Below, piece by piece: positions 49,769 through 58,924 of a stretch of 64,000 nucleotides of DNA. The notes under the pieces are model-generated. The model had not been told where the DNA came from, did not search any database, and saw only the letters and a program-made list of their open reading frames with translations. The translations under genes and the position numbers were made by a program. Source of the DNA: an uncultured Odoribacter sp. (GTDB lineage Bacteria; Bacteroidota; Bacteroidia; Bacteroidales; Marinifilaceae). Position 1 is the first letter of the stretch; each line of letters opens with the position of its first letter. The DNA lies in contig UQTM01000002.1 in the NCBI GenBank assembly GCA_900544025.1, forward strand, positions 1-64,000, given 5' to 3'.

Positions 49769-49776
49769 CAAAGATA
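49769..49776 (-). promoter_or_regulatory. Putative -7 box of the recQ promoter
   Basis: CAAAGATA on the plus strand reads TATCTTTG on the minus strand, 17 nt before the recQ ATG; the leader would be about 11 nt. Confidence 0.6.
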
Positions 49777-49902
49777 GAAAGAAGTAAAATCCGATCCGTA
49801 AAAATTTGAAAATAATTCGGCAAAATCAAAAAACACAGGGGAAATGTAAAATTTAATCCGCTTTTTTAGTATTTTCGCCAAATATTAAAAAGAGGACGGA
49901 AA

Positions 49903-50739
49903 ATGAAATTTTTAATAGCATTTTTGATCTTATCACTCATATACTCCTGTAATAAAAAAACGATTGAAGAAAATCCTGTGGCTCAGGTGTTTGAAAGCTA
50001 CCTTTACGAAAAAGAAATTATAGACTTTATTCCCAAAGGAACTTCGCGGGAAGACAGTGTGCTTATGTCTCAAAATTACATCCGGAATTGGGTGACTCAA
50101 AAATTATTACTTCATAAGGCCATAGAAAACCTGTCCGGGGAAGAAAAAGACATCCAGCGACAGGTGGAGGATTACCGCACTTCTTTATTGATACACCGTT
50201 ATAAGCAAAAACTGATCGCCCAGCGTCTAATGGAAGAAATTGCCGAACAGGATATCGAAGATTATTATTCGGAACATGAAAACAATTTTGTTCTGACCAC
50301 TCCTATCGTGAAAGCAACTTTTTTCATCATTCCAAAATCGGCTTCGAATTTAAAGGATGTCAGAAAATGGTATAAGTCGGACAAAGCCGCCGACCTGGAA
50401 AATTTAGAGGAATATTGCATCACCAATGCTAAGAAATATGACAGATTCAGTGATAAATGGATTGAAGTGAAATATCTTTTAAACCTGATACCGGGTGATT
50501 TCAATACATTGGAGAACGAAATCCTGCATTCGAAAACCATAGAAAAAGAAGATGATGAAAATTTCTATTTCTTGAAAATCAGAGAAATGCGATGGGAACA
50601 AACCGTAGCTCCCCTCGATTACGTGCGGGATGAAATTATCCTGATCCTAAAAAATAAAAAGAAACTCGACTTTGAAAATGAACTCGACAAACAGATAAAT
50701 CAGGAAGGTGTACGCAAAAACTATGTAAAATTTTACTAA
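49903..50739 (+). CDS. SurA/PpiC-like periplasmic chaperone lipoprotein
   Basis: 278-aa lipoprotein (lipobox IYSC, Cys16) with a SurA-N-like helical domain (LVMSQNYIRNWVTQKLLLHKA region, about 55-135) and a degenerate C-terminal peptidyl-prolyl-isomerase-like part (YYSEHENNF, PIVKATFFIIP). It is followed by a second SurA-like gene. The typical PpiC active-site motif is not obvious, so it may be a pure chaperone. It is the first gene of a probable outer-membrane biogenesis cluster. Confidence 0.75.
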   Translation: MKFLIAFLILSLIYSCNKKTIEENPVAQVFESYLYEKEIIDFIPKGTSREDSVLMSQNYIRNWVTQKLLLHKAIENLSGEEKDIQRQVEDYRTSLLIHRYKQKLIAQRLMEEIAEQDIEDYYSEHENNFVLTTPIVKATFFIIPKSASNLKDVRKWYKSDKAADLENLEEYCITNAKKYDRFSDKWIEVKYLLNLIPGDFNTLENEILHSKTIEKEDDENFYFLKIREMRWEQTVAPLDYVRDEIILILKNKKKLDFENELDKQINQEGVRKNYVKFY

Positions 50740-50827
50740 ACCTTATGCCGATCTTCGTTTTTTAGGTAAAAAGGTCGTAGTTTAGGCGGCGGAAAATACA
50801 AATTAGAAAATTTATAAAATAAACTAT

Positions 50828-52171
50828 ATGAGAAGGTACCTACTATTATTTACTTTACTGTTACAAATCGGTTATCTGTCTGCACAAAAAAATGCAGTAG
50901 ATAAAATTATCGCAGTAGTGGGAGAAGAAATCATCCTGAAATCGGATATAGAAAACGAATATTTGCAGGAACAAAGCCGGGGATTGATCTCCTCTTCCAG
51001 CGATTACAAAACAGAGATATTAGAGCAACGGCTGATGCAAAAGTTGCTTCTGGCACAAGCTAAAGTGGATAGTATCTCCGTTACCGAAAACGAAGTGGAA
51101 TCGGAAGTTTCTTCCCGTATCGAATATATGATCGCCGACATCGGCTCGCAAGAGCGGCTGGAAGGCTTTTTCGGCAAATCGGTAGAAGAAATCAAGAACG
51201 ATATGCGTACTCCTATGCGCGAACAGTTGATTGCCAACCGGATGCAACAGCATATCGTGGAAAAAGTCCGGGTCACTCCTTCCGAGGTAAAAGCCTATTT
51301 TAAAAAAGTTCCGAAAGACAGCCTTCCCGATATGCCGGATAAATACGAAATCCAGCAAATTATTTTAAAACCCAATGTCAGCGAAGCAGAAAAGGAACGA
51401 CTGAGAACCAGGCTGCGGGAGTTCAGGGATATGATCCTGAAAGGAGAGAAAACATTTAATACGCTTGCCGTACTTTATTCGGAAGACCTCAGTTCTGCAC
51501 CAAGGGGAGGTGAAATGGCCTATCAGACACGTACCGAGTTAGTACCGGAATTTGCAGATGCTGCGTTCAATCTGAAACCGGGAAAAATATCGAAGATCGT
51601 GGAAACGGAATACGGCTTTCACATCATCCAGTTAATCGACAGGCAGGGAGAGAAAATCAAAGTACGACACATTTTGCTGCAACCTAAAATTTCCGACGCA
51701 GAAAAGCAGGAAGCGATCAATCGGTTGGATACCATACGTCAGTACATTACCGAAGGTAAAATGACCTTTGAAGAAGCGGCTTTTTACTTCTCTACCGATA
51801 AACAAACCAAATTCAACGGAGGCCTTTATGCCAATCCCCAAACTGCCGATTCCAAAATTTCGAGGGCAGAACTCCCGGGAGAAATGGGACGGGTAATCAA
51901 CAGGATGAAAGTCGGCGATATTTCAGCCCCGTTTATAGACCGTAACCTTGCCGGGCAGGAAGAATTCAAGATTATCAAATTAAAAGCGTTTTATCCCCGC
52001 CACAAAGCAGACCTGGAGAACGACTGGGTAAACTTCGAAAACATGCTGAAAAAAGAAAAACAGTATGAAAGGCTGGAAAAATGGGTAAAGGAAAAGCAGG
52101 CCAACACCTACATTCATATCGACGACAGTTATAAAAACTCCAAATTCCGGTATGACGGCTGGATTAAATAA
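50828..52171 (+). CDS. Periplasmic peptidyl-prolyl isomerase, SurA-like
   Basis: 447-aa exported protein (signal MRRYLLLFTLLLQIGYLSAQ). A SurA-N domain (about 22-165) begins AVDKIIAVVGEEIILKSDIE. Two parvulin domains follow: about 172-275 (FNTLAVLYSEDLSSAPRGG, ETEYGFHIIQLID) and about 278-378 (VRHILLQPKISDAE, FEEAAFYFSTDKQTKFNGG). The order matches E. coli SurA, which folds outer-membrane proteins. It lies 88 nt after the related lipoprotein. Confidence 0.9.
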   Translation: MRRYLLLFTLLLQIGYLSAQKNAVDKIIAVVGEEIILKSDIENEYLQEQSRGLISSSSDYKTEILEQRLMQKLLLAQAKVDSISVTENEVESEVSSRIEYMIADIGSQERLEGFFGKSVEEIKNDMRTPMREQLIANRMQQHIVEKVRVTPSEVKAYFKKVPKDSLPDMPDKYEIQQIILKPNVSEAEKERLRTRLREFRDMILKGEKTFNTLAVLYSEDLSSAPRGGEMAYQTRTELVPEFADAAFNLKPGKISKIVETEYGFHIIQLIDRQGEKIKVRHILLQPKISDAEKQEAINRLDTIRQYITEGKMTFEEAAFYFSTDKQTKFNGGLYANPQTADSKISRAELPGEMGRVINRMKVGDISAPFIDRNLAGQEEFKIIKLKAFYPRHKADLENDWVNFENMLKKEKQYERLEKWVKEKQANTYIHIDDSYKNSKFRYDGWIK

Positions 52172-52211
52172 ATTTCCGGCATAACAGGTGTGTAACGACA
52201 AACAAACGACC

Positions 52212-53171
52212 ATGGAAGAACATGTAAAGCTGATCGACGAGCTGAAAACAACATACGAAAAATTAAAACAGGAAATCTCCCGGAGAATTGTAGGACAGGA
52301 AGAAATTATCAACAAAATACTGATCTCGATATTCAGTAACGGGCATTGTTTACTGATCGGTGTTCCGGGTTTGGCTAAAACGTTAATGGTTACAGCCATT
52401 TCGGAAACTCTTGATTTGAAATACAGCCGTATTCAGTTTACCCCCGATCTGATGCCTTCGGACATTATCGGGACGGAAATTCTCGATAATAACAAGGAAT
52501 TTCGTTTTATAAAGGGCCCTTTATTTGCCAACATTATTTTGGCGGACGAAATCAACCGTACACCGCCTAAAACCCAGAGTGCACTGCTGGAAGCCATGCA
52601 AGAGCGCGAAATTACCGCCGCAGGCACTACCCGGAAACTGGAAGAGCCATTCTTCGTACTGGCTACGCAGAATCCGATCGAACAGGAAGGTACTTATCCC
52701 CTGCCCGAAGCCCAGTTAGACCGTTTTATGTTCAGCGTGATACTCGATTATCCTACGCTGGAAGAAGAAATTGCGATTGTAGAAACGACCACCGGAGCTG
52801 TTCCGCCCAAATTGAATAAGATTATCAGCGGAGCGGATATTTTAAAATACCAGTCTGTCATTCAGCTCATGCCGGTAGCGAAACATATTACGGAATATGC
52901 CGTAAAATTAGTGGTGAAAACCCGTCCGGGACGTCCGGGAGCACATCCTATGGCGGAAAAGTACCTGAATTGGGGAGCCGGGCCGCGAGCTTCGCAATTC
53001 CTGATCACAGGAGCCAAGACATACGCCGCTTTGCAGGGGAAATATGCCCCTGACCTGGAAGACGTGAAATATGTCGCCGAGGCGATCCTGCGACACAGAA
53101 TCTTCAAGAATTATAAAGCGGAAGCCGAACATATCCGGGTTGAAAGCCTTATTCAGGAATTTTTGAAATAA
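52212..53171 (+). CDS. MoxR-family AAA+ ATPase
   Basis: 319-aa AAA+ ATPase of the MoxR/RavA group, often chaperones that help assemble metal or envelope proteins. Walker A is GVPGLAKTLMV, Walker B is LADEINRTPPKTQSALLEAM, and sensor 1 is VLATQNPIEQEGTYPLPEAQ with arginine-finger region LDRFMFSVI. No von Willebrand/BatA partner gene is adjacent, unusual for MoxR; here it sits between surA-like and OstA-like genes. The start is ATG 52212 (MEEHVKLIDELK); an upstream in-frame start at 52188 is possible. Confidence 0.9.
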   Translation: MEEHVKLIDELKTTYEKLKQEISRRIVGQEEIINKILISIFSNGHCLLIGVPGLAKTLMVTAISETLDLKYSRIQFTPDLMPSDIIGTEILDNNKEFRFIKGPLFANIILADEINRTPPKTQSALLEAMQEREITAAGTTRKLEEPFFVLATQNPIEQEGTYPLPEAQLDRFMFSVILDYPTLEEEIAIVETTTGAVPPKLNKIISGADILKYQSVIQLMPVAKHITEYAVKLVVKTRPGRPGAHPMAEKYLNWGAGPRASQFLITGAKTYAALQGKYAPDLEDVKYVAEAILRHRIFKNYKAEAEHIRVESLIQEFLK

Positions 53172-53200
53172 TCCACCGAACACGAGAACAGGAAATTGCT

Positions 53201-54715
53201 ATGCGTAAATCAATGATATTTCTGCTACTTTGTCTGGCGACATTGTCTTTCTCTGCAACCGCCCAAAACAAAGCGATCATTAAGATCATCCATTCGGATA
53301 GCACCATGCCTAATCTTAAAACAAACGTATATAGGCTAATCGGTAACGTACACCTGCAACATGCCAATATGCAGTTGTTTTGCGACAGCCTCTATCAGTA
53401 TGCCGACAGCAACTATATCGAGGCTTTCGGCAATGTGCATGCCATACAGCACGATCCGAAAAGCGTGGAGAACGATACCGTGAACCTATGGGGAGATTTC
53501 ATGACTTATAATGCCAATACCGAAAAAGCAAAGGTGCGCAATAATGTCATTATGAAAGACCCCCAAATCACATTGACTACCGATTTTTTGGATTACGATG
53601 CCGGGACACAGGTCGGTAATTACTTCAACGGAGGCACGATTAAAGATAGCATCAATACCCTGATCAGCGATGTAGGAATCTATTACGTACCGATCAACGA
53701 AACTTTCTTCAAAGACAGTGTAAGGGTATATACTCCCGATTATACCATGTATTCCGACACGATGAAATACCAAACGGAAACAAAGGTAATTACCATTTTG
53801 GGACCGACTACGATCGTCGGAGATAACCGGACCCTGTATTCAGAAGACGGTTGGTATAATTCCCTTACCTCCCATTCTGAATTATATAAAAACAATCATA
53901 TCACCTACAACGAATATCAGGGGCAAGCCGATACGATCGTGATCGACAGTATCAGTCAGAATGCTATTCTGAAAGAAAATCTGCATCTGGTGGATACCGC
54001 TAACAACATTATTATAGAGGGAGAATACGGGGAAGTATGGAAAAATAACGATTACGCTTTTGTAACCGACCGTGCATTGATGATCCTGGTGGGAGCCGAT
54101 TCTCTTTTCATTCATGGGGATACCCTTTCCGTCAGTAAAGATTCCATCGGAAACAATGTCATGAAAGCCTACTACTACACCAAGTTTTACAGCCTCGACA
54201 TGCAGGGACGTTGTGATTCGATGGTGTTTCCGGTAGCCGATTCTACGGTTTATCTTTATATCGACCCCATTGTTTGGGCGACAGGCAATCAAATGACGGG
54301 GACAACCATCGATATGCTATTAAAAAACAATCAGGTCGATCGCTTCCATCTGAACAATAAGGCAATGATTATCAATCAGATCGATACGGTCATGTTTAAT
54401 CAGATCAAAGGCAGGAAGATGACCGGCTATATGCGGGACAACGAGCTTTTCAAGGTAGATATCGAGGGGAACGGGGAAGTTCTTTATTACACGGACGATC
54501 AGGGTGAAATCATCGGACTGAACAAGACCATCTGTTCCAATATGAAAATTTTCCTGAAAGAAAGAAAAGTAAACGAAATTGTGTTCCTGAATAAACCGGA
54601 AGGAAACGTTACTCCTCTTTTTATGCTGAAACCGGAAGATAGAAGGCTGAAAGACTTCAACTGGCGGATTTATCTACGTCCCCGGAATAAAGAAGATATC
54701 TTTATGCATTATTAA
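53201..54715 (+). CDS. OstA/LptA-like periplasmic protein
   Basis: 504-aa exported protein (signal about 1-21, LATLSFSATAQ). The body is a repeating beta-strand array with OstA-type motifs such as VYRLIGNVHLQHANMQLFCDS, ALMILVGADSLFIHGDTL and MTGYMRDNELFKVDIEGNGEV, which in LptA/LptD form a beta-jellyroll bridge for lipopolysaccharide. The large size (about three times LptA) suggests a longer bridge or an outer-membrane partner. The role in lipopolysaccharide transport is family inference. Downstream of moxR by 29 nt. Confidence 0.85.
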   Translation: MRKSMIFLLLCLATLSFSATAQNKAIIKIIHSDSTMPNLKTNVYRLIGNVHLQHANMQLFCDSLYQYADSNYIEAFGNVHAIQHDPKSVENDTVNLWGDFMTYNANTEKAKVRNNVIMKDPQITLTTDFLDYDAGTQVGNYFNGGTIKDSINTLISDVGIYYVPINETFFKDSVRVYTPDYTMYSDTMKYQTETKVITILGPTTIVGDNRTLYSEDGWYNSLTSHSELYKNNHITYNEYQGQADTIVIDSISQNAILKENLHLVDTANNIIIEGEYGEVWKNNDYAFVTDRALMILVGADSLFIHGDTLSVSKDSIGNNVMKAYYYTKFYSLDMQGRCDSMVFPVADSTVYLYIDPIVWATGNQMTGTTIDMLLKNNQVDRFHLNNKAMIINQIDTVMFNQIKGRKMTGYMRDNELFKVDIEGNGEVLYYTDDQGEIIGLNKTICSNMKIFLKERKVNEIVFLNKPEGNVTPLFMLKPEDRRLKDFNWRIYLRPRNKEDIFMHY

Positions 54716-54721
54716 AATGTT

Positions 54722-55105
54722 ATGGAATATGATTTCCATATCGCTCCCTGTGGCATAAATTGTTCGCTTTGCACCGTTTTCCAGCGAAAACAAAACAAAT
54801 GTAATGGTTGCCGTAGCGACTGGACCCGAAAGCCCAAACATTGTGCGGACTGCTTCATCAAAAACTGTAATCTTCGAACATCTCCTTATTGTTACTCTTG
54901 CCGGAAATTTCCCTGTATCCGTTTAAAGAATTTAGAGATACGTTATAGGAAAAATTATCAAATCAGCCCACTTCAAAATTTAGAAATAATCCGGAGACAA
55001 GGGATAGAATATTTTATAACGCAGGAAACAGCCAGATGGACCTGCTCCCGGTGTGGACAATTGAAAAGTGTTCATCAACTGCTTTGCCCCCACTGCAACC
55101 CATAA
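54722..55105 (+). CDS. DUF3795 family cysteine-rich protein
   Basis: 127 aa with about 20 cysteines in CxxC-type clusters: APCGINCSLCTVF, CNGC, HCADCFIKNC, YCYSCRKFPC, and the C-terminal pair CSRCG and CPHC. DUF3795 members are small predicted metal-binding proteins of unknown function; most lack the C-terminal zinc-ribbon-like end seen here. It begins 6 nt after the OstA-like stop. A symmetric terminator follows. Confidence 0.85.
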   Translation: MEYDFHIAPCGINCSLCTVFQRKQNKCNGCRSDWTRKPKHCADCFIKNCNLRTSPYCYSCRKFPCIRLKNLEIRYRKNYQISPLQNLEIIRRQGIEYFITQETARWTCSRCGQLKSVHQLLCPHCNP

Positions 55106-55106
55106 A

Positions 55107-55135
55107 AAATGAGGATATCGGAGATATCCTCATTT
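55107..55135. terminator. Bidirectional terminator between DUF3795 and the convergent envelope gene
   Basis: AAATGAGGATATC pairs with GATATCCTCATTT across a GGA loop (13 bp). A-rich and T-rich flanks on both sides suit both directions. Confidence 0.8.
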
Positions 55136-55159
55136 CAAATATTTTTCAGCTATTCATTT

Positions 55160-56335
55160 CTATTCTTCAAAATAAGCCGTGTAGCCGTTCCAAAAAGCAG
55201 CATCGGTTTTCAGATCCTCGTAATACATACGTCCGGAGATCGAGGTGGGAGAATCCATATTGACACGGGTAGTAATGTATTGCATCTCCCCTTTTACCGA
55301 ATTCCCCTCCTGTTTATATTTATAGGCAATCGTAATACCGCTTAAAAAGTAAACAGATCTCATCTTCTTGTAGTTGGTGGAAATCACCATCTCCACATCG
55401 CTCTTCGGTGCTTCGTCGATCGCCACCAGATTTCGTCCCAATATATTGAAGTCCTTGGCTTTCATCTGAATTACGTTTTTAAGTACGGCTTTATCTTTTT
55501 TATTTATAAATATCTCCCCCTTACACTGCGACACGGCAACATCCCCCGTCGTAGAGAGCGAAGGCTTGCTCAGCTCGTAAGAAATAACCTGTACAGAATC
55601 CCCTTCATACATCAGTATGCCTTTATTTTTCAATTTAAATTCATCAAGATTGGCAATATCCAGCACATTTCGTGTATTTCTTACTATATCGGCTGTCAGG
55701 ATATCGTCGAAATAAGTCATGCCGTCGAAAACCGATTTCATCGGCTCGCTACGGCGTACCTGGTTGAAATTGTAATTTACTTCTTTAAATGCCGTAGCAA
55801 CGTCGCTCCGGTGGTATCCTTTGGAATCGTAGATGTTTACGATGGATTCTTTCACCTTTTCCGCATCGTCATTAACCGTCACCCCGTATTTAAAATATCC
55901 GGTGTAATTATATGGCTTAGCTATATAAGCTTTACCGATATTGGCAACCACATCCCGGAGCAACTTTTTATAAACCAAAGCTTCGGCATACACTTCCACT
56001 TCCCTCAAACCATAACTCACAGGCTTTAGTGCAACTTTCAACTCTTTATCTCTCGCTTCATAAACTTTCATTTCATAGGGAGCATATCCCACTGCCGAAA
56101 ATTTAATGATATGTGTGGCATACCGGTCGGGCACCACCAATTCAAATTTACCGTCAATATCCGAAGCCACTCCTGCCATAGTGCCCAGCAATCCCATATT
56201 AACAAAAGCCAAAGGCTGATTCGTCGCCTGGTCGATCACAGTTCCCTTTATGGTTATCTTACCATCATTCTGTGCATACCCCAACATTACCCAGCTAAAA
56301 AACAGTATTAATAATGACAGAACTTTTTTATTCAT
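55160..56335 (-). CDS. Outer-membrane protein with N-terminal CarboxypepD-regulatory-like domain
   Basis: 391-aa exported protein (signal MNKKVLSLLILFFSWVMLGYAQ). Residues about 27-110 form a carboxypeptidase-D regulatory-like beta sandwich (ITIKGTVIDQATNQPLAFVNM, GVASDIDGKFELVVP). The remainder is an uncharacterised envelope domain with alternating strands. Such proteins are common in Bacteroidetes, sometimes as TonB-receptor-like relatives, but no plug or barrel signature is evident. Divergent from the coiled-coil lipoprotein gene. Confidence 0.72.
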   Translation of the reverse strand: MNKKVLSLLILFFSWVMLGYAQNDGKITIKGTVIDQATNQPLAFVNMGLLGTMAGVASDIDGKFELVVPDRYATHIIKFSAVGYAPYEMKVYEARDKELKVALKPVSYGLREVEVYAEALVYKKLLRDVVANIGKAYIAKPYNYTGYFKYGVTVNDDAEKVKESIVNIYDSKGYHRSDVATAFKEVNYNFNQVRRSEPMKSVFDGMTYFDDILTADIVRNTRNVLDIANLDEFKLKNKGILMYEGDSVQVISYELSKPSLSTTGDVAVSQCKGEIFINKKDKAVLKNVIQMKAKDFNILGRNLVAIDEAPKSDVEMVISTNYKKMRSVYFLSGITIAYKYKQEGNSVKGEMQYITTRVNMDSPTSISGRMYYEDLKTDAAFWNGYTAYFEE

Positions 56336-56357
56336 AGCATCCTATTGTTTTATTTTA

Positions 56358-56365
56358 TATATTTG
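56358..56365 (+). promoter_or_regulatory. Putative -7 box of the coiled-coil lipoprotein promoter
   Basis: TATATTTG matches TAnnTTTG, 55 nt before the ATG at 56420; no clear -33 box. Confidence 0.4.
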
Positions 56366-56419
56366 CCCCAAAGTAAACAATTATAATGCTTAAAACCAAA
56401 AAACGATAAAGATAAAAAC

Positions 56420-57067
56420 ATGAGAAGGACAGCTTTATACATCACAGGTTTTATTGTCATTTCCACGTTAGTAACCTCTTGCGTATCAAAAAAGAAGTTT
56501 GAAGACCTGGCACGGGCAAAACGGGAAGTGGATCGGGAAGTCATCGACTTGAAAAAAGACAAAAAGAATCTCGAAACAGAATTAAAGCAGGCAAAGGACG
56601 ATTTTAATACGATCCGGTATAAACTGACGGAAAATAACGCTGCCAAAGATAAAATGATCGATCAGTTACATGCACAAATGGGTAATCTCCAAAGTAAGCA
56701 AACCAAACTGAAATCGGATTTGGAAAATGTGAACGACCAGATCAAGGCTACGAACATGACTTCGGAGGAACAGATCGCTTCACTCGAAAGCAGCCTGAAT
56801 AAAATTACGGCAGAACGCGACAAACTGCGTAAAGAATATTCGGACCTTCAAACCAAAATGGAATGGGAAAACCGGAAATTAAAAGGTGAATTGGAAACAG
56901 CCACTTCCGGCTCGCAGGAAAGGGACAACGAATTGTTGAAATTGAAAAACGAAAACGAAGAACTTAATAAAAAATTAACCTGGATCCGAAAAACGAAAAC
57001 GGAAGCCGATGCCGAAATTAAGAAGCTGACCAATCAGGTGAACTTATTGAAGAAGCAATTAAAATGA
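56420..57067 (+). CDS. Coiled-coil lipoprotein
   Basis: 215 aa with a lipoprotein signal (lipobox VTSC, Cys21) followed by almost continuous charged coiled coil from about residue 25 to the end (KREVDREVIDLKKDKKN, LESSLNKITAERDKL, LKNENEELNKKL). No enzymatic motif. It resembles structural or tethering proteins that span the periplasm. It overlaps the next gene by 4 nt (ATGA). Confidence 0.7.
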   Translation: MRRTALYITGFIVISTLVTSCVSKKKFEDLARAKREVDREVIDLKKDKKNLETELKQAKDDFNTIRYKLTENNAAKDKMIDQLHAQMGNLQSKQTKLKSDLENVNDQIKATNMTSEEQIASLESSLNKITAERDKLRKEYSDLQTKMEWENRKLKGELETATSGSQERDNELLKLKNENEELNKKLTWIRKTKTEADAEIKKLTNQVNLLKKQLK

Positions 57068-57432
57068 TATACCTACTTCTTGGATTAACAGGGCTGCTAA
57101 TTATAGTTGCCCTGTTTACTTTTTTCAATAAACGCAAAGACAACCAGCCGGAAGAAATCACAGCTCCCCCCGCCGAATGTTGCGGAGCACATGCCGTTTG
57201 TGAAAAAGGGCTGAAAAAAGCGGATACTCATATCGACTACTTCGACGATGAAGAGCTGGACGCTTTCCGGGGCATTCCGGCCGACGGTTACAATGATGTT
57301 CAGATCGATGCTTTCCGGGATGTTCTTTACACCCTGCGACGCGAAGAAGTGGAAGATTGGCTGATCAGTTTGGAAAAGAGAGAAATCGACCTTCCTGAAA
57401 TACTCCGTCCGGAAGCTTTGGAAATGCTATAA
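57064..57432 (+). CDS. Small membrane-anchored protein of unknown function
   Basis: 122 aa. One N-terminal transmembrane helix (about 2-22), a cysteine cluster PAECCGAHAVCEKG (about 36-50), and an acidic C-terminal part with two similar segments, YFDDEELDAFRG and DVQIDAFRDVLYTLRREE. It overlaps the coiled-coil lipoprotein and is probably functionally linked to it. I do not recognise a named family. Convergent with the DUF2851 gene after 10 nt. Confidence 0.68.
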   Translation: MIYLLLGLTGLLIIVALFTFFNKRKDNQPEEITAPPAECCGAHAVCEKGLKKADTHIDYFDDEELDAFRGIPADGYNDVQIDAFRDVLYTLRREEVEDWLISLEKREIDLPEILRPEALEML

Positions 57433-57442
57433 ATCCAGGCGG

Positions 57443-58717
57443 TCAGCAACTTATTTTTTTCAAAACTTCCCTGCCGATTCTGCATTGCAGGCAACGATGC
57501 TTGTCGCAATATTCCTTACGCAACTGTATCAACGCCTGAGTCTGTAAAGCCGTCTGAAAACGAAATCCGCAGGCTTCCCAATCGGTTATAATATAATTCC
57601 GTTCCGGTTGCAATTCTTCCAGCCAGGCCAAAGCCTTCTCACAATAGTCTTCGTTCCCCTGCTCTTTACCATACAAAAACAAAAAGGGAATCACGGCATT
57701 GATAATAATGGTTCGCTTCAATCCGTCCCCCAATCTCTTGGGACGACAAGAAGAAACCACCCCTAAGCGGTAATGATTGTCCCAATAGGGTGAAGCCTGT
57801 ACATCCAGCAAACTTAAAACCTCATTCAGAGTTTGTGCCTGTGTGATCTCTCCCATCCAATCGGCAAAACGATAAAAGAAGGCGGCTAACAAAGCCAGGC
57901 GAACGGTAGGAAAAGCATCGGGACGGATACGCATAAATTTCCATATTTCAGGAGCCAAAGAGTGCAACCCGTATTTCGTTTGCCAAAAACGATACTCCCG
58001 CTCTAAGCCGGCAAGATATTCATCCTCTTGTTCCCCCTTCAACAATCCGGCACTTCCCAACAGCAAAGCCTCCAAAATGTCTGTCCGGTCTGCCTGTTTC
58101 AGTAATATTTTATAAGGTAACGCCAGGGCCAATTGATAAAACGGCTCTGCATTCACGTTTCCCGCCCAATATTTACACAGCAAACGATAAAAACATTCCT
58201 GCCAGTCGTTTCCGGTTTGCTCCAATATACAACGAATATCTCCACACTTGCGTTCCAGACGTTCTACTGCCAAAGCCTGCAAATTCAGCTCAAACCGCTC
58301 CCGGTCTATTTTTCCCAGATTCCGGTGGCAGGCGGGTTGCCGTTCGGACTTTTGCATAAACAAATATTCATCATACAGTCCTTCCGCATAGTCCAGCACT
58401 ACCGTCTCGACCTCTTTTCCCCGGCTGTTATAGACCGGCGAATCCGCTTCCCTCACGACCGATAAAATCACGTTATCGTAAGCCGGATTCAAGTGATGCC
58501 CATGCCGGAACCAGTCGCTATTTCTTAAATGTATCTCCACATTGCCCGCCAAAACCAGATTTTCGATCCGGATACGGGCATTAAAAAAATCCGCCCCGGC
58601 ATCCTTATTCTGTAAACCCACATTCAAAACATACACATTCTTACCGGAAAGAGTGGTAAATCCGGCATTACGGAATAAAGCATTCGCCCAAATATATTGA
58701 AGAAACTCTTCTTTCAT
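57443..58717 (-). CDS. DUF2851 family protein
   Basis: 424-aa soluble protein. The N-terminal MKEEFLQYIWANALFRN, DAGADFFNARI and EIHLRNSDWFRHGHHLNPAYDNVIL match DUF2851, a Bacteroidetes-enriched family of unknown function. The C-terminal CDKHRCLQCRIG gives a CxxC-like pattern that could bind a metal. The Glu/His/Asp arrangement in the first third resembles nuclease-like folds, but I cannot prove it. No clear promoter was found in the AT-rich gap upstream. Confidence 0.8.
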   Translation of the reverse strand: MKEEFLQYIWANALFRNAGFTTLSGKNVYVLNVGLQNKDAGADFFNARIRIENLVLAGNVEIHLRNSDWFRHGHHLNPAYDNVILSVVREADSPVYNSRGKEVETVVLDYAEGLYDEYLFMQKSERQPACHRNLGKIDRERFELNLQALAVERLERKCGDIRCILEQTGNDWQECFYRLLCKYWAGNVNAEPFYQLALALPYKILLKQADRTDILEALLLGSAGLLKGEQEDEYLAGLEREYRFWQTKYGLHSLAPEIWKFMRIRPDAFPTVRLALLAAFFYRFADWMGEITQAQTLNEVLSLLDVQASPYWDNHYRLGVVSSCRPKRLGDGLKRTIIINAVIPFLFLYGKEQGNEDYCEKALAWLEELQPERNYIITDWEACGFRFQTALQTQALIQLRKEYCDKHRCLQCRIGREVLKKISC

Positions 58718-58864
58718 ATCCTCCCTGTATTATGTAATTACAATTATACATTACTTTTTTAGAAAAAGCAAGCAATTTTTAATACAATATAACATTCGAT
58801 AATTTTAATTGGTAACTCTCTTTTATTTGCCATTGCTGGCATTCCCTTTTTCTTTTATTTTTCC

Positions 58865-58872
58865 TACCTTTG
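58865..58872 (+). promoter_or_regulatory. Putative -7 box of the coiled-coil/fhs unit
   Basis: TACCTTTG matches TAnnTTTG, 52 nt before the ATG at 58925. Confidence 0.5.
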
Positions 58873-58924
58873 CAATGGATTGAAGTAAAGGTTGATAATA
58901 TATATGTAATTTTAATGAAATATT

